Source: Flavobacteriaceae bacterium HL-DH10
Lineage (GTDB): Bacteria > Bacteroidota > Bacteroidia > Flavobacteriales > Flavobacteriaceae
DNA length: 64,000 nt
NCBI GenBank assembly: GCA_031826515.1
Contig: CP134536.1
Coordinates: 1,562,001 to 1,626,000, forward strand
Direction of reading: 5' to 3'
Shown here: piece by piece, positions 46,216 to 56,800 of the stretch
Layout of the letters: the number at the start of each line of letters is the position of its first letter
Position numbering within the stretch: the stretch's first letter is position 1
The notes under the pieces: generated by a model
What the model was told of the DNA's origin: nothing
Databases searched by the model: none
What the model saw: only the letters and a program-made list of their open reading frames with translations
Position numbers and translations under genes: made by a program

Positions 46216-46286
46216 GGCGTCGTGGCCGAGTGGCTAGGCAGAGGTCTGCAAAACCTTCTACAGCGGTTCGAATCCGCTCGACGCCT
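46216..46286 (+). tRNA. tRNA-Cys (anticodon GCA)
   Basis: The 71-base cloverleaf has acceptor stem GGCGTCG/CGACGCC, a D-arm GCC/GGC, an anticodon stem GAGGT/ACCTT with loop CTGCAAA (anticodon GCA, 46248-46250), and a T-arm CAGCGGTTCGAATCCGCT with the TTCGAATC loop. CCA is not encoded. A terminator follows directly. Confidence 0.95.
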
Positions 46287-46287
46287 C

Positions 46288-46320
46288 AAAAAGCTTTCAG
46301 TTTATTCTGGAAGCTTTTTT
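46288..46320 (+). terminator. Terminator after tRNA-Cys
   Basis: AAAAAGCTTTCAG pairs with CTGGAAGCTTTTT across a six-base TTTATT loop, with one G-T pair, and ends in a T run. Confidence 0.8.
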
Positions 46321-46321
46321 A

Positions 46322-46477
46322 TTATAGGGGGTTTATTTGTTCTAATTTTTCTTTTAGAAGTTCTTTCTCTTTTGGAAAAAATCCTTGAACTAAAAGCAAT
46401 ATGCCAAATCCTAAAATTACAAGCGCTATAATTTTTTTGGTTTTAAAAATTAATCGAGGTGTTAGCTTGTTTTTCAA
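46322..46477 (-). CDS. Possible 51-residue small membrane protein (TTG start)
   Basis: On the minus strand a frame starting with TTG at 46477, inside the LysE gene's 3' end, runs to a TAA at 46322. It encodes KNKLTPRLIF, a clear hydrophobic helix KKIIALVILGFGILLLVQGF, and a charged tail ending KEKLEQINPL. The overlap with lysE and the amino-acid makeup look coding. There is no ATG and no evident ribosome-binding site, so it is only a candidate. Confidence 0.4.
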   Translation of the reverse strand: MKNKLTPRLIFKTKKIIALVILGFGILLLVQGFFPKEKELLKEKLEQINPL

Positions 46478-47000
46478 TTTTTTTTGCAATAACTATTTTA
46501 ATAAGGTCTACTAAAAAATAAACAATTAAAATAGTACATAAAAATACCACAATACCATCTTCCGATTGTGTTAATGAATTACCAAGTACAATAAAAGCAA
46601 CCCACCCTAATAACACACCAATATTTATAAAGTTTAATAGAAAGCCTTTTAAAAATAGCTTTCCATACCCTTTTTTTATTTCAACTTTATGATATTCTCT
46701 AACAATATCTCTAAAAGATTTTGATGTTTTTAAAAATGAAATAATACCATAAACAACCAATAATACACCTCCAAAAATCAGGAAATTAGGATCGTCTTTA
46801 ATTTTTTCTAAGAGTTTATTAGTACTAAAAAAGGCCACAAATATAAAAATGATATCGGCTAACATAACGCCACAATCAAAAATTAAGGCACTTTTAAAAC
46901 CTTTGGTTGCGCTTGTTTCAAGAAGTACAAAAAAAACAGGACCAATAGTAAAGGCAAGTATAATACCAAATGGAATGGCTGTTAAAATATCATCAAACAT
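46443..47000 (-). CDS. LysE-family amino-acid exporter
   Basis: The 185-residue protein has five to six membrane segments and the N-terminal IPFGIILAFTIGPVFFVLLETSATKGFKSAL signature (read in two parts) of LysE/RhtB exporters, with FDCGVMLADIIFI after it. It would export an amino acid or derivative; the substrate is not readable. It is flanked by a terminator upstream. Confidence 0.9.
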   Translation of the reverse strand: MFDDILTAIPFGIILAFTIGPVFFVLLETSATKGFKSALIFDCGVMLADIIFIFVAFFSTNKLLEKIKDDPNFLIFGGVLLVVYGIISFLKTSKSFRDIVREYHKVEIKKGYGKLFLKGFLLNFINIGVLLGWVAFIVLGNSLTQSEDGIVVFLCTILIVYFLVDLIKIVIAKKIEKQANTSINF

Positions 47001-47070
47001 AATTTATATGAAGCTTTACACAAAGTAAAGAAATATTTTGATGAAAATTAATACGAACTAACAAGTATAT

Positions 47071-47100
47071 AAAAAAGGTGCTTAAAAATAAGCACCTTTA
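47071..47100 (-). terminator. Terminator after the beta-glucan locus
   Basis: AAAGGTGCTTA (47074-47084) pairs with TAAGCACCTTT (47089-47099) over a four-base loop. On the minus strand it ends in a T run just after the T9SS pseudogene and marks the end of the glucan-locus transcript. Confidence 0.85.
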
Positions 47101-47121
47101 TAAATTATAGGGAATAAAATC

Positions 47122-48527
47122 TTATTGCTTAATAAGCTTAATACTATTTACACCATTTACAGTTTTTATTTGTGCAAAGTACATGCCTCTTTTTAAACTT
47201 GAGCCATCTATTTTAACATTATCAGAATTTGGTAACATTGATATCACATTTTTACCTAAAATATCGAAAACTTTAATAGAAGTCATATTTATATTTTTAG
47301 TCTTTACGGTCCAGCGATTTTGAGTTGGGTTAGGATATAAACTAAATTCTGATATTTCAAGATCATCAGAACTAAGTACAAAATTATTCTTACTAAAATA
47401 TATATTGTCGTAAAAGAAATTACCATTTCCTTCAAATTTTATTTGTGAAACGGGTATTCCATCCCAAGCTGCACCATTATTTGCGGCAAAATTTGCAAAA
47501 ACCGATAAAGGAATAAACACACTTTGCCATGAACCTTGAACTAAAGTTTCGTCTCCTCCACCTGCTAAATCAATAACATACCTAGGTTCTTCGGAAGAAC
47601 CACAACAAGGCGTATTTGCATCAATAACATAGAATTGAATTAGTGTTGAACTCGTAGCATAATAATCAAAATGAACAAAATCATATTTTGAAACACCTGG
47701 TGATTCTTCTATACTTAAATCAATAGCAGTAAAGACAGAACCATAATAATTTAAATTTTCAATTTTTGCTGTCATATTGCCATCGGACTCTATATCAACT
47801 TCAGAGTTAGGACCACTACCAGTAAAGTCTTGAAAAACATAATTAGCTACAGTATTGGTTGTATATGTATCGCAATAAACTGATAACACTTCACTCTCAG
47901 AGATTAAAGGACTAGGTGCAGAAACCGTTGGGTCTGGCAGAGGACAAGCATCACAACCTGGTCCGCAATCAATACCTGTTTCAGATTGATTTTTTACACC
48001 ATCACTGCATGTTGCCACAATTGCAGCACCCGCATCAGCCGTATTATAATCTATCCAAAGTTCTCTAGAAACCGTGTCTCCATCTGTACCTTCCCAATTA
48101 CCTCCACCTTCTACTCTATTTGGAAAAAATGAAATGCGATTATACTCTCCTGTAGAAGATACAGCAGCAAAATCCTAAGCAACTGAACTACAGTATATTC
48201 CAGAACAAAAACCATCAACTTCTTTATCAGGTTGTCCAATACCTGAAGTTAATTTGCCCAAAATAGCTATTGGGTTTCACCCACATAATAAACATCCGCC
48301 CTTATCGCTTTGGTAGTGGTAACATCAATGGTATTGTCTGTCATAATAAGAATCACATTTTGCCAAGGCATACCTCCAGCATTAGAAATCATCCTACCTA
48401 CTTTCCCGTAAATAGCATTTTCTACCGTAGCATCCACAATATCTATAGTAGTAGTCATTGATTCTCCCGCATTAAAAACCCAACTTCCCTCAAGAGGCGC
48501 AGGATCGAATGTATTATGCATAATCAT
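47122..48527 (-). pseudogene. Decayed T9SS-targeted carbohydrate-binding protein
   Basis: The minus strand holds one protein in pieces. An N-terminal piece (48267-48527) has FDPAPLEGSWVFNAGES and PWQNVILIM, then shifts frame at the AAACCC run near 48275. The next segment (ILGKLTSGIGQPDKEVDG...) meets an in-frame TAG at 48175-48177 and continues DFAAVSSTGEYNRISFFP. The rest, through 47122, has the Cys-rich linker CSDGVKNQSETGIDCGPGC, a beta-sandwich domain and a Por secretion tail (LYPNPTQNRWTVK...GMYFAQIK). No signal peptide is found at the 5' end, so the start is probably missing too. It lies downstream of the cytosolic GH17 gene in the glucan locus. Confidence 0.8.
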
Positions 48528-48588
48528 ACACTACAAAAAAAAATTTAGTGTTATTTTAGTTTTAGTAAAAAGAAATATTAAGTATATA

Positions 48589-49473
48589 TTAAAACTTCAA
48601 CTTTTCATCTTTATCCCAAAGCCCCCAATAGGCTCCAACGTCGCCTTCAGCTCCAACTTTCCATGATTCATCAAAAGATGAAAAATAGAACATCTCAATA
48701 TCATCGGAAGCTGACCATACCAGAGAATTTATAAAATACTTTAATGCATTCTCATGTGATGGTATGGCACCTTGAAGTCCTTCTCCAAAAGAAGGCCATC
48801 CGGTTTCTGTAATAATCACTTTTTTTCCTTTTCCAGCATCTTTGGCCTGATTATACATATCACTCATATAAACCAATGAATATTCTAGACTACAACCTTC
48901 CCAATAAGGATAGCAATTAGCTAGAATAACATCACAAGCTTCAGTAATCCTGGGTCTGTGACTAAACTCATAGTATGCATCAACATAGCCCATTGGAACA
49001 TCTGGAATAGCGTCTTTAAATTGATACATAAAAGCTAGTAGTTCATCTTCAGTCAAATCCTTTCTGTACATAACTTCATTACCAACTGCGGCAATATCAA
49101 CATAGCCTTCTTTTGCTAATTTTATAAGTCCTGCTATCTCTTTTTTATTAATTTCTGCATCATCACCTAACCAAGCACCCACTAAGGTTTTTATGCCAAA
49201 CTCTTTAGCAATACGTGGAATAGCCTCATTACCATCAGTACATGAAAAAGAACGAATCCATTTTGTGTATGGTTTTATAATTTTCATTCGCCTTCTAATC
49301 TGTTTTTCTGTAATTTGCTCTCCAGGTTCTTGCCCTTCTTCATAAGGACTAAAACACAACCCATGCATACCCCCTTTTAATACTCTTTTAAATAGGTTGT
49401 GTAAACCCTTTGGCGTTTTATCATCAAGATTTAATCCAGCTAATGATCTAATTTTATCTACTCTATATGACAT
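48589..49473 (-). CDS. Cytosolic GH17-family beta-1,3-glucan-active enzyme
   Basis: The 294-residue protein has the GH17 (beta/alpha)8 pattern with acid/base E133 in AAVGNEVMY and nucleophile E223 in IITETGWPSFG. YYEF, CYPYWEG and FYFSSFDESWK follow the usual strand order. There is no signal peptide, so it should act in the cytosol on short beta-1,3-gluco-oligosaccharides, by hydrolysis or transglycosylation. It starts 19 bases after the GPH symporter stop, which fits a role after uptake. GH17 sequences of this short form are seen in marine Bacteroidetes laminarin loci. Confidence 0.88.
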   Translation of the reverse strand: MSYRVDKIRSLAGLNLDDKTPKGLHNLFKRVLKGGMHGLCFSPYEEGQEPGEQITEKQIRRRMKIIKPYTKWIRSFSCTDGNEAIPRIAKEFGIKTLVGAWLGDDAEINKKEIAGLIKLAKEGYVDIAAVGNEVMYRKDLTEDELLAFMYQFKDAIPDVPMGYVDAYYEFSHRPRITEACDVILANCYPYWEGCSLEYSLVYMSDMYNQAKDAGKGKKVIITETGWPSFGEGLQGAIPSHENALKYFINSLVWSASDDIEMFYFSSFDESWKVGAEGDVGAYWGLWDKDEKLKF

Positions 49474-49492
49474 AATTTTATTCTATAATTTT

Positions 49493-51058
49493 CTAGAGTT
49501 CCCCTCTTCGTTTTATTAATTCTTCTTTAATTTTTTCAGCTCTTTCTTCTGATAAACTATATTTCCACATCACCCACATAGCCAATGCCGCTGTAAGAGA
49601 AGGAACTAATATATCTGCTATTCTAAGGTTATTCATAGTATCTAGAGTTTGTACTGTTACATTTGGATCGAAACCTACAATCTTCAAAATCAATCCTCCT
49701 AAAACAAGTGCTATAGACTGTCCTATTTTAACCATTAACCAATAAATAGCTCCAAATGTTCCTTCTTTTCGTGGCATACCATTTTCTAGTTCATCCAAGT
49801 CACAAACATCGGCAGTCATAGACATCATTAAAGTAAATAACCCTCCCATTCCGAAAGCAAAAAATGGAATAGGTAAAAATATTAACCATGGTATATCATT
49901 CCCAGGGTCTATAGTAAACCAAGACATTCCAATATCATTTAATATAGGATTTAAGTATTCAAAAATAAAACCAAGAGTTGAGGTTAATCCTTCCCCTAAA
50001 GACGTATCATTAAATTTACTATTTAACTCTTTATCAAATCCCCACCATTTTAAAATATATCCGATAATTGAGAGCGCTGTAGAGATTAAAAAAGCATTTT
50101 TCTTACCCCATTTACTTGCCATTTTTGAAATAATAGGAATTACTAAAAATGCGGTAATTATAGCATTAATGGTATTAAACCAAGCTGGCCAAGTACCTGC
50201 AATTTCATAACTACCATTATACATATAAAATACAATGATAAAAACTCCAAATGCAGCTACAAGCTGAAATCCATTAAAAACTAAAAATGTAGCGCCACAC
50301 AACTTCATAAAAGGTTTATTTTTAGAAACTTGAACAATCCCAGCTAGTAGTTCTTTGATATTAGAAGCCAGCGTTTTCAAATTAATTTTTTTTCGTCCTT
50401 TCATGTTTGCAGAATCAATACCTTTACAAAACAAAGCTGGTAGAACTCCAAATACCACACACATTACACCAACGATAAGTGCCATCGTACGAACACCTTC
50501 TGTTTGTGTATTAAAAGTATTTGTATCTGGTATAATTACATAAAGCCACGGCACAATCATCCAAGCAATTTGCCCCATAGTATTAGAGAAAGCCATTAAG
50601 CGTGTACGCTCATTATAATCTGAAGTCATTTCATATCCAAGACCCACTAATGGAGTTGCAAACATTGTATTACCTATAAGGAATAACAATTGAAGAATCA
50701 TAACATGCCAAATAATATAAGTTTGCGAAGCATTATCATCAATTTGCCACATTAAAAAGAAAAGTATACCACTTACAATGGCACCAATAAAAATATAAGG
50801 CCTTCTCCTACCCCATTTAGATGTTGTATTATCTGAAATGAAACCCATTATTGGATCTGTTAAAGAATCAAATATTCTTGGTAAACCACCTAAAAGACCA
50901 GCCCATAAAGGATCTACACCCCAAGCTGTTAAAAGGAAAAATTGAATAAAGACACCTAAAGTTCCTGGTAAAATGTTTAATATAAAATGACCAGCGCCAA
51001 AGGCAGATTTTTGTCCTAATGGTACTTTATTTCTAGATACTGTTTTAATATTAGACAT
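49493..51058 (-). CDS. GPH-family sugar:cation symporter (MFS)
   Basis: The 521-residue protein has 12 predicted membrane segments. It has the glycoside-pentoside-hexuronide symporter motif around DSLTDPIMGFISDNTTSKWGRRRP (in two parts, about 62-87). It would import glucose or beta-1,3-linked short oligosaccharides across the inner membrane. It lies between the GH30 gene (three bases away) and the cytosolic GH17. Confidence 0.9.
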   Translation of the reverse strand: MSNIKTVSRNKVPLGQKSAFGAGHFILNILPGTLGVFIQFFLLTAWGVDPLWAGLLGGLPRIFDSLTDPIMGFISDNTTSKWGRRRPYIFIGAIVSGILFFLMWQIDDNASQTYIIWHVMILQLLFLIGNTMFATPLVGLGYEMTSDYNERTRLMAFSNTMGQIAWMIVPWLYVIIPDTNTFNTQTEGVRTMALIVGVMCVVFGVLPALFCKGIDSANMKGRKKINLKTLASNIKELLAGIVQVSKNKPFMKLCGATFLVFNGFQLVAAFGVFIIVFYMYNGSYEIAGTWPAWFNTINAIITAFLVIPIISKMASKWGKKNAFLISTALSIIGYILKWWGFDKELNSKFNDTSLGEGLTSTLGFIFEYLNPILNDIGMSWFTIDPGNDIPWLIFLPIPFFAFGMGGLFTLMMSMTADVCDLDELENGMPRKEGTFGAIYWLMVKIGQSIALVLGGLILKIVGFDPNVTVQTLDTMNNLRIADILVPSLTAALAMWVMWKYSLSEERAEKIKEELIKRRGEL

Positions 51059-51061
51059 GTA

Positions 51062-52561
51062 TTATTGGTTTTTAATTGGTATTAATATGGTTTGTATAGC
51101 TTGCCCGCTTATTTGAATATCTATAGACTTTTCGCCTAAAGACATCTTTATGTTTTTTGTTTGTTCTCCTTCATTAAAAATTACAATTGCAATAGATTCA
51201 TCAGGATTTTGAGCTGCAGTAACCATTAAAGTATCATCTGAGTTTTCAAGACCAATTATTTTTGCTTCTGGTCTTATGTATTTACTAAAGTGAGCCATGG
51301 TATAATAAATAGGGGTGAAGTAGACCTCATCAGTATCAAGATCAACAATAACAGGTGCTACACACCAATTTTCAAACCAATTGGGTCCTCCTTGTTTATC
51401 TAAAACCATATTCCAATCTACCCATCCGTCTACCCAATTATTAAGACAGCCAATAATATCTCTAGCGTAGCGGTTTACTGGTGCATATTTAGGATGTAAA
51501 TACTTTTCTTCTTCAGATGCCCAATCCCAACCCCAATCGGTCGCTTCTTTTTTCCAGTACCAAGCATCGTCTTTCCATTTTGGGATTTGGGAGTCTACAC
51601 AACCTTCAGTTTCAATTAAAAATTTGTTTGGTGCTTTATTGTGCGCGTATTGTAATGCTTCTGGAAAATAATCATAGGTACTTTCATACCAGTGAATGGC
51701 AGTTCCGTCAAAGTATTTTGAAGATGCTTCGTCTCTATACATCTCATCTACCCATTCTTTTAAACCCGCTCTGTTTTGATCGTACCCTAAAATGATTTTA
51801 TCACCATAGCCATCAGACTCTAATTTTGGTCCTAAATGAAACTCAACAAAATCGGTCATTTCTTTTGGCGAAAAATGCATGCTTTCCCAATTGTTTCCAT
51901 TACCGTGTGGTTCATTTTCTACTGTAAAACCCCAAATATTAATACCTTCAGCTTTATAAGCATCTAAGTATTTTGAGAAGAATAATGCCCAAGTATCATA
52001 ATATTCTGGGAGTAATTTACCACCAACCCAATCGTTATTATCTTTCATCCAAGGCGCAGCTGTCCAGGGCGATGCAAATATTTTAAAACCGTCTTCAGAC
52101 ACTGCTAAGGCATCTTTTATCATCGGAATTAAATCATCCCTATCTTCTTCAATAGAAAAATGTTCTAAATTTTTATCCCCTTCAACTGGTGTATAAGAAT
52201 AGTTAGAAAGTGAAAAATCACAAGAATTCATGTGTGTTCTAGTAAGTGAATATCTCGCACCCTCTTTAGAAAAATAAGCTTTCAAAATTGTATCACGATT
52301 TGCTTGACTAAGCTTGTTTAATAAATAAGCTGAAGATTCTGTAAATGCCCCTCCAAAACCTGTAATTGTTTGGTACGTTTCATTTGGTAAAATTTTTATA
52401 ATACTAGCCTGATCTCCAGAAACTCTTTCTGTAATCATCTTTAACTGATTGCCACTAGCAGAAGTTTCATAAACTTCTACTATTAACTTATCTTGATTTT
52501 CATTACAACTTAACATAAGAAGAACAAAAAGTGAATACACACTGTATTTTAATATTTTCAT
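51062..52561 (-). CDS. GH30-family beta-glucosidase/glucanase lipoprotein
   Basis: The 499-residue protein starts with a lipoprotein signal ending LMLSC (Cys19). The GH30 barrel has GFGGAFTESSAYLL (68-81), acid/base E217 in TVENEPHG, and nucleophile E319 in IETEGC. A C-terminal beta domain closes it. In laminarin loci, GH30 removes beta-1,6-linked glucose branches or attacks beta-1,6-glucan; that is the likely role here. It is anchored in a membrane, probably outer, facing the periplasm or exterior. Confidence 0.93.
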   Translation of the reverse strand: MKILKYSVYSLFVLLMLSCNENQDKLIVEVYETSASGNQLKMITERVSGDQASIIKILPNETYQTITGFGGAFTESSAYLLNKLSQANRDTILKAYFSKEGARYSLTRTHMNSCDFSLSNYSYTPVEGDKNLEHFSIEEDRDDLIPMIKDALAVSEDGFKIFASPWTAAPWMKDNNDWVGGKLLPEYYDTWALFFSKYLDAYKAEGINIWGFTVENEPHGNGNNWESMHFSPKEMTDFVEFHLGPKLESDGYGDKIILGYDQNRAGLKEWVDEMYRDEASSKYFDGTAIHWYESTYDYFPEALQYAHNKAPNKFLIETEGCVDSQIPKWKDDAWYWKKEATDWGWDWASEEEKYLHPKYAPVNRYARDIIGCLNNWVDGWVDWNMVLDKQGGPNWFENWCVAPVIVDLDTDEVYFTPIYYTMAHFSKYIRPEAKIIGLENSDDTLMVTAAQNPDESIAIVIFNEGEQTKNIKMSLGEKSIDIQISGQAIQTILIPIKNQ

Positions 52562-52586
52562 ATTTTAAAACTTTAACTTGACTCAT

Positions 52587-53858
52587 TTATCTATTTGCCA
52601 TAATTTCTCCAATAGTTATTGGTGTTAAAACGTGTTCCATTAAGGCATCTTTATCGCCATTATAAGTTTTAGTTATTGGCTGTCCATCTCTAGTTAAACC
52701 TTTAAAAATGCCTTTATCAACTAAACTCCACAACGCATATTTTGCTTGTCCTTTAAGGTTTATAAGTCCAAAATGATTCTCGGAACCTAATGCGTTGTGC
52801 GCATCTTTCCATTGTTCGTCGAATGCTTCAAAATAGAAACAAGAAATGTTCGCTTTGTTTGTCCAATTTCTTATAAGTTGGTAATACCTTCCAGACTTAT
52901 ACTCATCTGTAGCTCTAGAACCTTTTTCTCCATAATGCCCGTTTGATAGGGTTGCCCATCCTGTTTCTCCAATATGTACAGGTTTATTAACTCCCAGACT
53001 TTTCATATAATTTGATACACTATCATGTTGTGCTTTTGCAAATTGGAATGCCCGTTGCATAGCGGCTTCAATTTTTTCGGTATCAGATAATTCAAATTCA
53101 TTTTCTGGTACTGCCCAAAATTCTGGATTATAGTGTGAATTATGCATAGGGTAGGTGTGCATGGAAATATAGTCGACGGCTTTAATAAGATTTTCTAAAT
53201 CCTGAGTATGATAACTAGGATCACCTCCTCCCCAAGAAGAAAAATCATCGGAACTTGTAATCCATAAATCTTCAGAAAGTTCTCCAGACTTCTTTAAATC
53301 TTGTAAATGATTTACCCATTTTAAAACAACATTAGGTCTAACAAAATAGCTTGTTGCCCAACGTACCATGGCTTCATTACCAACCGCAATAATTTTAACA
53401 ATATCTGGGTATGCTTGTGCTAAGGCTACAGCTCTATCAATTTCTCCAGCATTCTGTTGGCTTTCTACTTCATGATTAGGCTCTAAACCCGTCCAAGCAT
53501 TCTCGCAATCAATCCACGCCCCTAACATCACATACATTTCAAAGTTTTTATCTTCGGCTTTTAATTCACTAATCGCTTTTAATAAATTAGGTGCTTGCTG
53601 TAACTGAACATTATAAGTGCGTAAAATTTTCACTCCCATAGCAGCCAATATTTTCATATCCTCTTTTAACTGAGATATGGTAGGTTGTATATCGCGCGAT
53701 TTTTGACGATATCCTCCATACGAAATTGCTAGGTAATTAGGGTTTCCTAAAATTTCTGCTGCTGTTTTATATAATGGCCCTTTTTTAGGTTGTTGATTGC
53801 ATCCTAGCATAAATAATAAAATTGGTAGAATTAGTAATATTTTTAAATGTGTTATCAA
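52587..53858 (-). CDS. Secreted GH17-family beta-1,3-glucanase lipoprotein
   Basis: The 423-residue protein has a lipoprotein signal ending FMLGC (Cys20). It has acid/base E162 in AVGNEAMVRW and nucleophile E298 in HIGETGWAT, plus YISMHTYPMH and FYFEAFDEQWKD. It would act on beta-1,3-glucan or oligosaccharides in the periplasm or at the surface. It is a different GH17 from the short cytosolic one at 48589, sharing only family motifs. It sits between the GH30 gene and the phosphorylase gene. Confidence 0.9.
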   Translation of the reverse strand: MITHLKILLILPILLFMLGCNQQPKKGPLYKTAAEILGNPNYLAISYGGYRQKSRDIQPTISQLKEDMKILAAMGVKILRTYNVQLQQAPNLLKAISELKAEDKNFEMYVMLGAWIDCENAWTGLEPNHEVESQQNAGEIDRAVALAQAYPDIVKIIAVGNEAMVRWATSYFVRPNVVLKWVNHLQDLKKSGELSEDLWITSSDDFSSWGGGDPSYHTQDLENLIKAVDYISMHTYPMHNSHYNPEFWAVPENEFELSDTEKIEAAMQRAFQFAKAQHDSVSNYMKSLGVNKPVHIGETGWATLSNGHYGEKGSRATDEYKSGRYYQLIRNWTNKANISCFYFEAFDEQWKDAHNALGSENHFGLINLKGQAKYALWSLVDKGIFKGLTRDGQPITKTYNGDKDALMEHVLTPITIGEIMANR

Positions 53859-53873
53859 CTGTTTCTTTTTATA

Positions 53874-56800
53874 TCATTTCTTTATAGAAACAATTATTTG
53901 ATTAATCTCACCTTTTCTTTTGAAAATTGAATTAGATATTTGCGTATCAAGTTTTAAACTATTAAACACTGTTTGTTTGCCAGTATTAAAAACAACTTGT
54001 ACACTATCTTTATCTGACAATTTATATATAATAGGTACTTGACAGTAGGTGAAACAAAGGGAATTAGCTTCTAATTTTATTTCCGTTACTTCTTTATTAA
54101 TATTGGTATAATTAAATGATTGTGGTTCTTTTAAAAACTCATTATCTCTAAGCAAACGCGGGTTAAATAGTACGTTTCCATTTTTAACAAAAACACCCAA
54201 CTCTCCAATTCTGCTTAATATATCTTCTTTAACCTGACCCGTCATTCCTGGTTGTTGTGCCCCTTTTGTGGCTGGTGTATGCGAATAAGGATCGGTTGGA
54301 AATGCTCCGTATAATTCTGGCGATTTATGCACGCCAATACCTGCATTTATTTCATAATAATGATCTAAAAGCTTGCCGATAATAACTTCACTTTCATTCG
54401 TATTTATTGCCAATAAACAATTTTCTTGTACAGCCAATAATAGTTTAGATACCATGTGCCAGTAGATAGAGCCTAAACCTTCATAACCAAAAAATGTTCC
54501 TGAACGTCCTGTAAAAGCTTTATGATTAAAAATGGATTCGAACGTGTCTAACAATAACTTGGTATCTCTTTCTACAAGAAACTGATATTTATTTGGTAAG
54601 CTTGACAGCGCTTCTTTTAAGCTATTCGCATTGTTAAAATTGCCATTAAAATGATAATTCCCTAGAACATCTTTTTCTATAATTTGTTGATGCCCTTCTG
54701 CTACTAATTGTTTTAATAATTCAGAATCTTCAAAACAAGCTTTAGGAATATTATTTTTTTTATCAAACCTTGGTAATTCCTTATCTGGATATAAAATATA
54801 ACTGTATTGATCTTCTCTAAATAAGGCACTACTTTTTAAACCATCTAGCAATTCTAAAGCCTCTGTTGGAGATAAATAGCTAGAACTTAAAGCAGCGACT
54901 TGACCTTCTAACATTTCTGGCAGATATGAGATTGATACTTCAGTATCATTTTCAACTGTCATTAAATTATAGGCATGAAACATTTTATCTGAGCGTTTAT
55001 TAGCATCAATTGTATGTTGTAAATAGGTTTTTGTAATTGTTATAAAATCTAAAAGCACTGATTTATTAACGTCACTTTTAGTAGCAGAAAATCCATTCTT
55101 ATAAATACTACTTCTATATTTACTAGCTGCGAGCCCTAAACCATCTAGTACCGTTTTACGGTCTTTATTTGATATGTTTCTAGAAAGAATATGTTTATTA
55201 CTATCAAATGTTGTAACAACTTCGTTTAAAAAAACCGATAATTCTTTCGATATTAGAACGTTATCCATATCAGATTTAGTAACGACTTCTTCAAAGAAAT
55301 TTAAAAACCTATTTAAATAGTAAAGGGTTACCATAGATACGCCGTTACCAACTAATGCATTGTTGGCATCATTCCATTCTGGTCTTTGCGTATTTAACCA
55401 AATACCGCCTTCTGGGATAAAGTTTGATACTTTAGCTAATACGGTAGCTAATAATTTTTCAATTAAATTAACCTTATATATCGCATCATTTTTATCTCTT
55501 AATAAAGCCCCATCAGCACCTAATTCTTGCTTTCTCTGATTGATTTCAGCATCCAATTTATGATCGAAATCTATGGTGTCTTTAGGATTGTCAAGTGTTT
55601 CTTTATAGCTTTTAATTTTATATGGCACATTAGCATAAACAAAAATGTTTTCGCTAAATCGTTTTGCTAAAAGGCTAGGGTAGTAGTCTTCTATAAATTC
55701 TAAGAATTTTAATAAATAAATAATTTGATGATCGCCCCAATAGCCAATGTAAGACCACGGGTCGTTTTCTTCAATTACCTCCCAATCAAAACCATCTTTT
55801 GTAACACGATATGGATTATAACCTTCAAATGTTGTCGCATTTAAAAACTTATGAATCATACCTTCTATAAACTCTGGATAGGAGTGAGCCAAGGCTTCCC
55901 AATTTTGGAAAATATCACGCCAGTTTCCTTCGTAATCTAAAATTTTAGAACCGTCTATTTCACTTCTTGTATTAATTGAAAATTTATTCCAAGGTCTACT
56001 AGGATCGCCGTGTCTTCTACTAAATTTTAGAGGTAAATATTCAAAACAAAGTCGTTTAAAATCTTTATCAACCTCTTCTTCTGCTAAATTCTTTAAATAA
56101 TTTAAAGTAAATAACTCTGGAAGTTGTTTTAAATGTGATTCTTTGTTTTTAAAAAATTCTTTATTGGCTTTTGAAATGTATGTTATAAAGTCTTGTTTTT
56201 CAATGTTGTAACCGTCATCAAAAATACCACCTCTCATAATATTGAAAAGCGTATTTGAAAAATGCCTCATATTAACAAGTGGATCTTCAGTCATTTGCAA
56301 GCCATCTGAAGCGCCTGTTAAATTAATTAGGTTGTTAGTTCCTGCATCAATATCATTTTGAACACGCTGTTCTAAATTTTGCTCATTCTTAATTATTTCA
56401 GAAATTTGAACCACTCCAGAAATAGATTGATTTACGTTAGTAACAAACATCCATTTTTCCTGTGAATTTGCTTCTAATTCTATATCTGAGGAAATAAAAT
56501 AAGCTCCTTTTTCTGCTTTTACATCTTCTTCTTGTTTAATACTTTTAAGCTTTCTAAAGTTATTTAACTGTAAAGAGGATAATAAATACGTTGGATTTTT
56601 TAACCCATAAGACCAAACAATATTAGCTTTTAACGCTTCACTTGGTTCTGCCTTATCAACAATTATAGCGCTTAATGCATAAATACCTAAACCTACATTT
56701 GGCCATAATTCACTTTTTTTATAGGCATCAACTAAATTACTTCGGCTATTTTGTAAATCGGCAGTAACACCACTAGGTAAAATATTTTGCAATCCATCTA

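Noticed and set aside
46144-46431. Open frame of 95 codons over the tRNA-Cys
   Set aside because: It reads through the tRNA and its terminator; the RNA gene explains the conservation.
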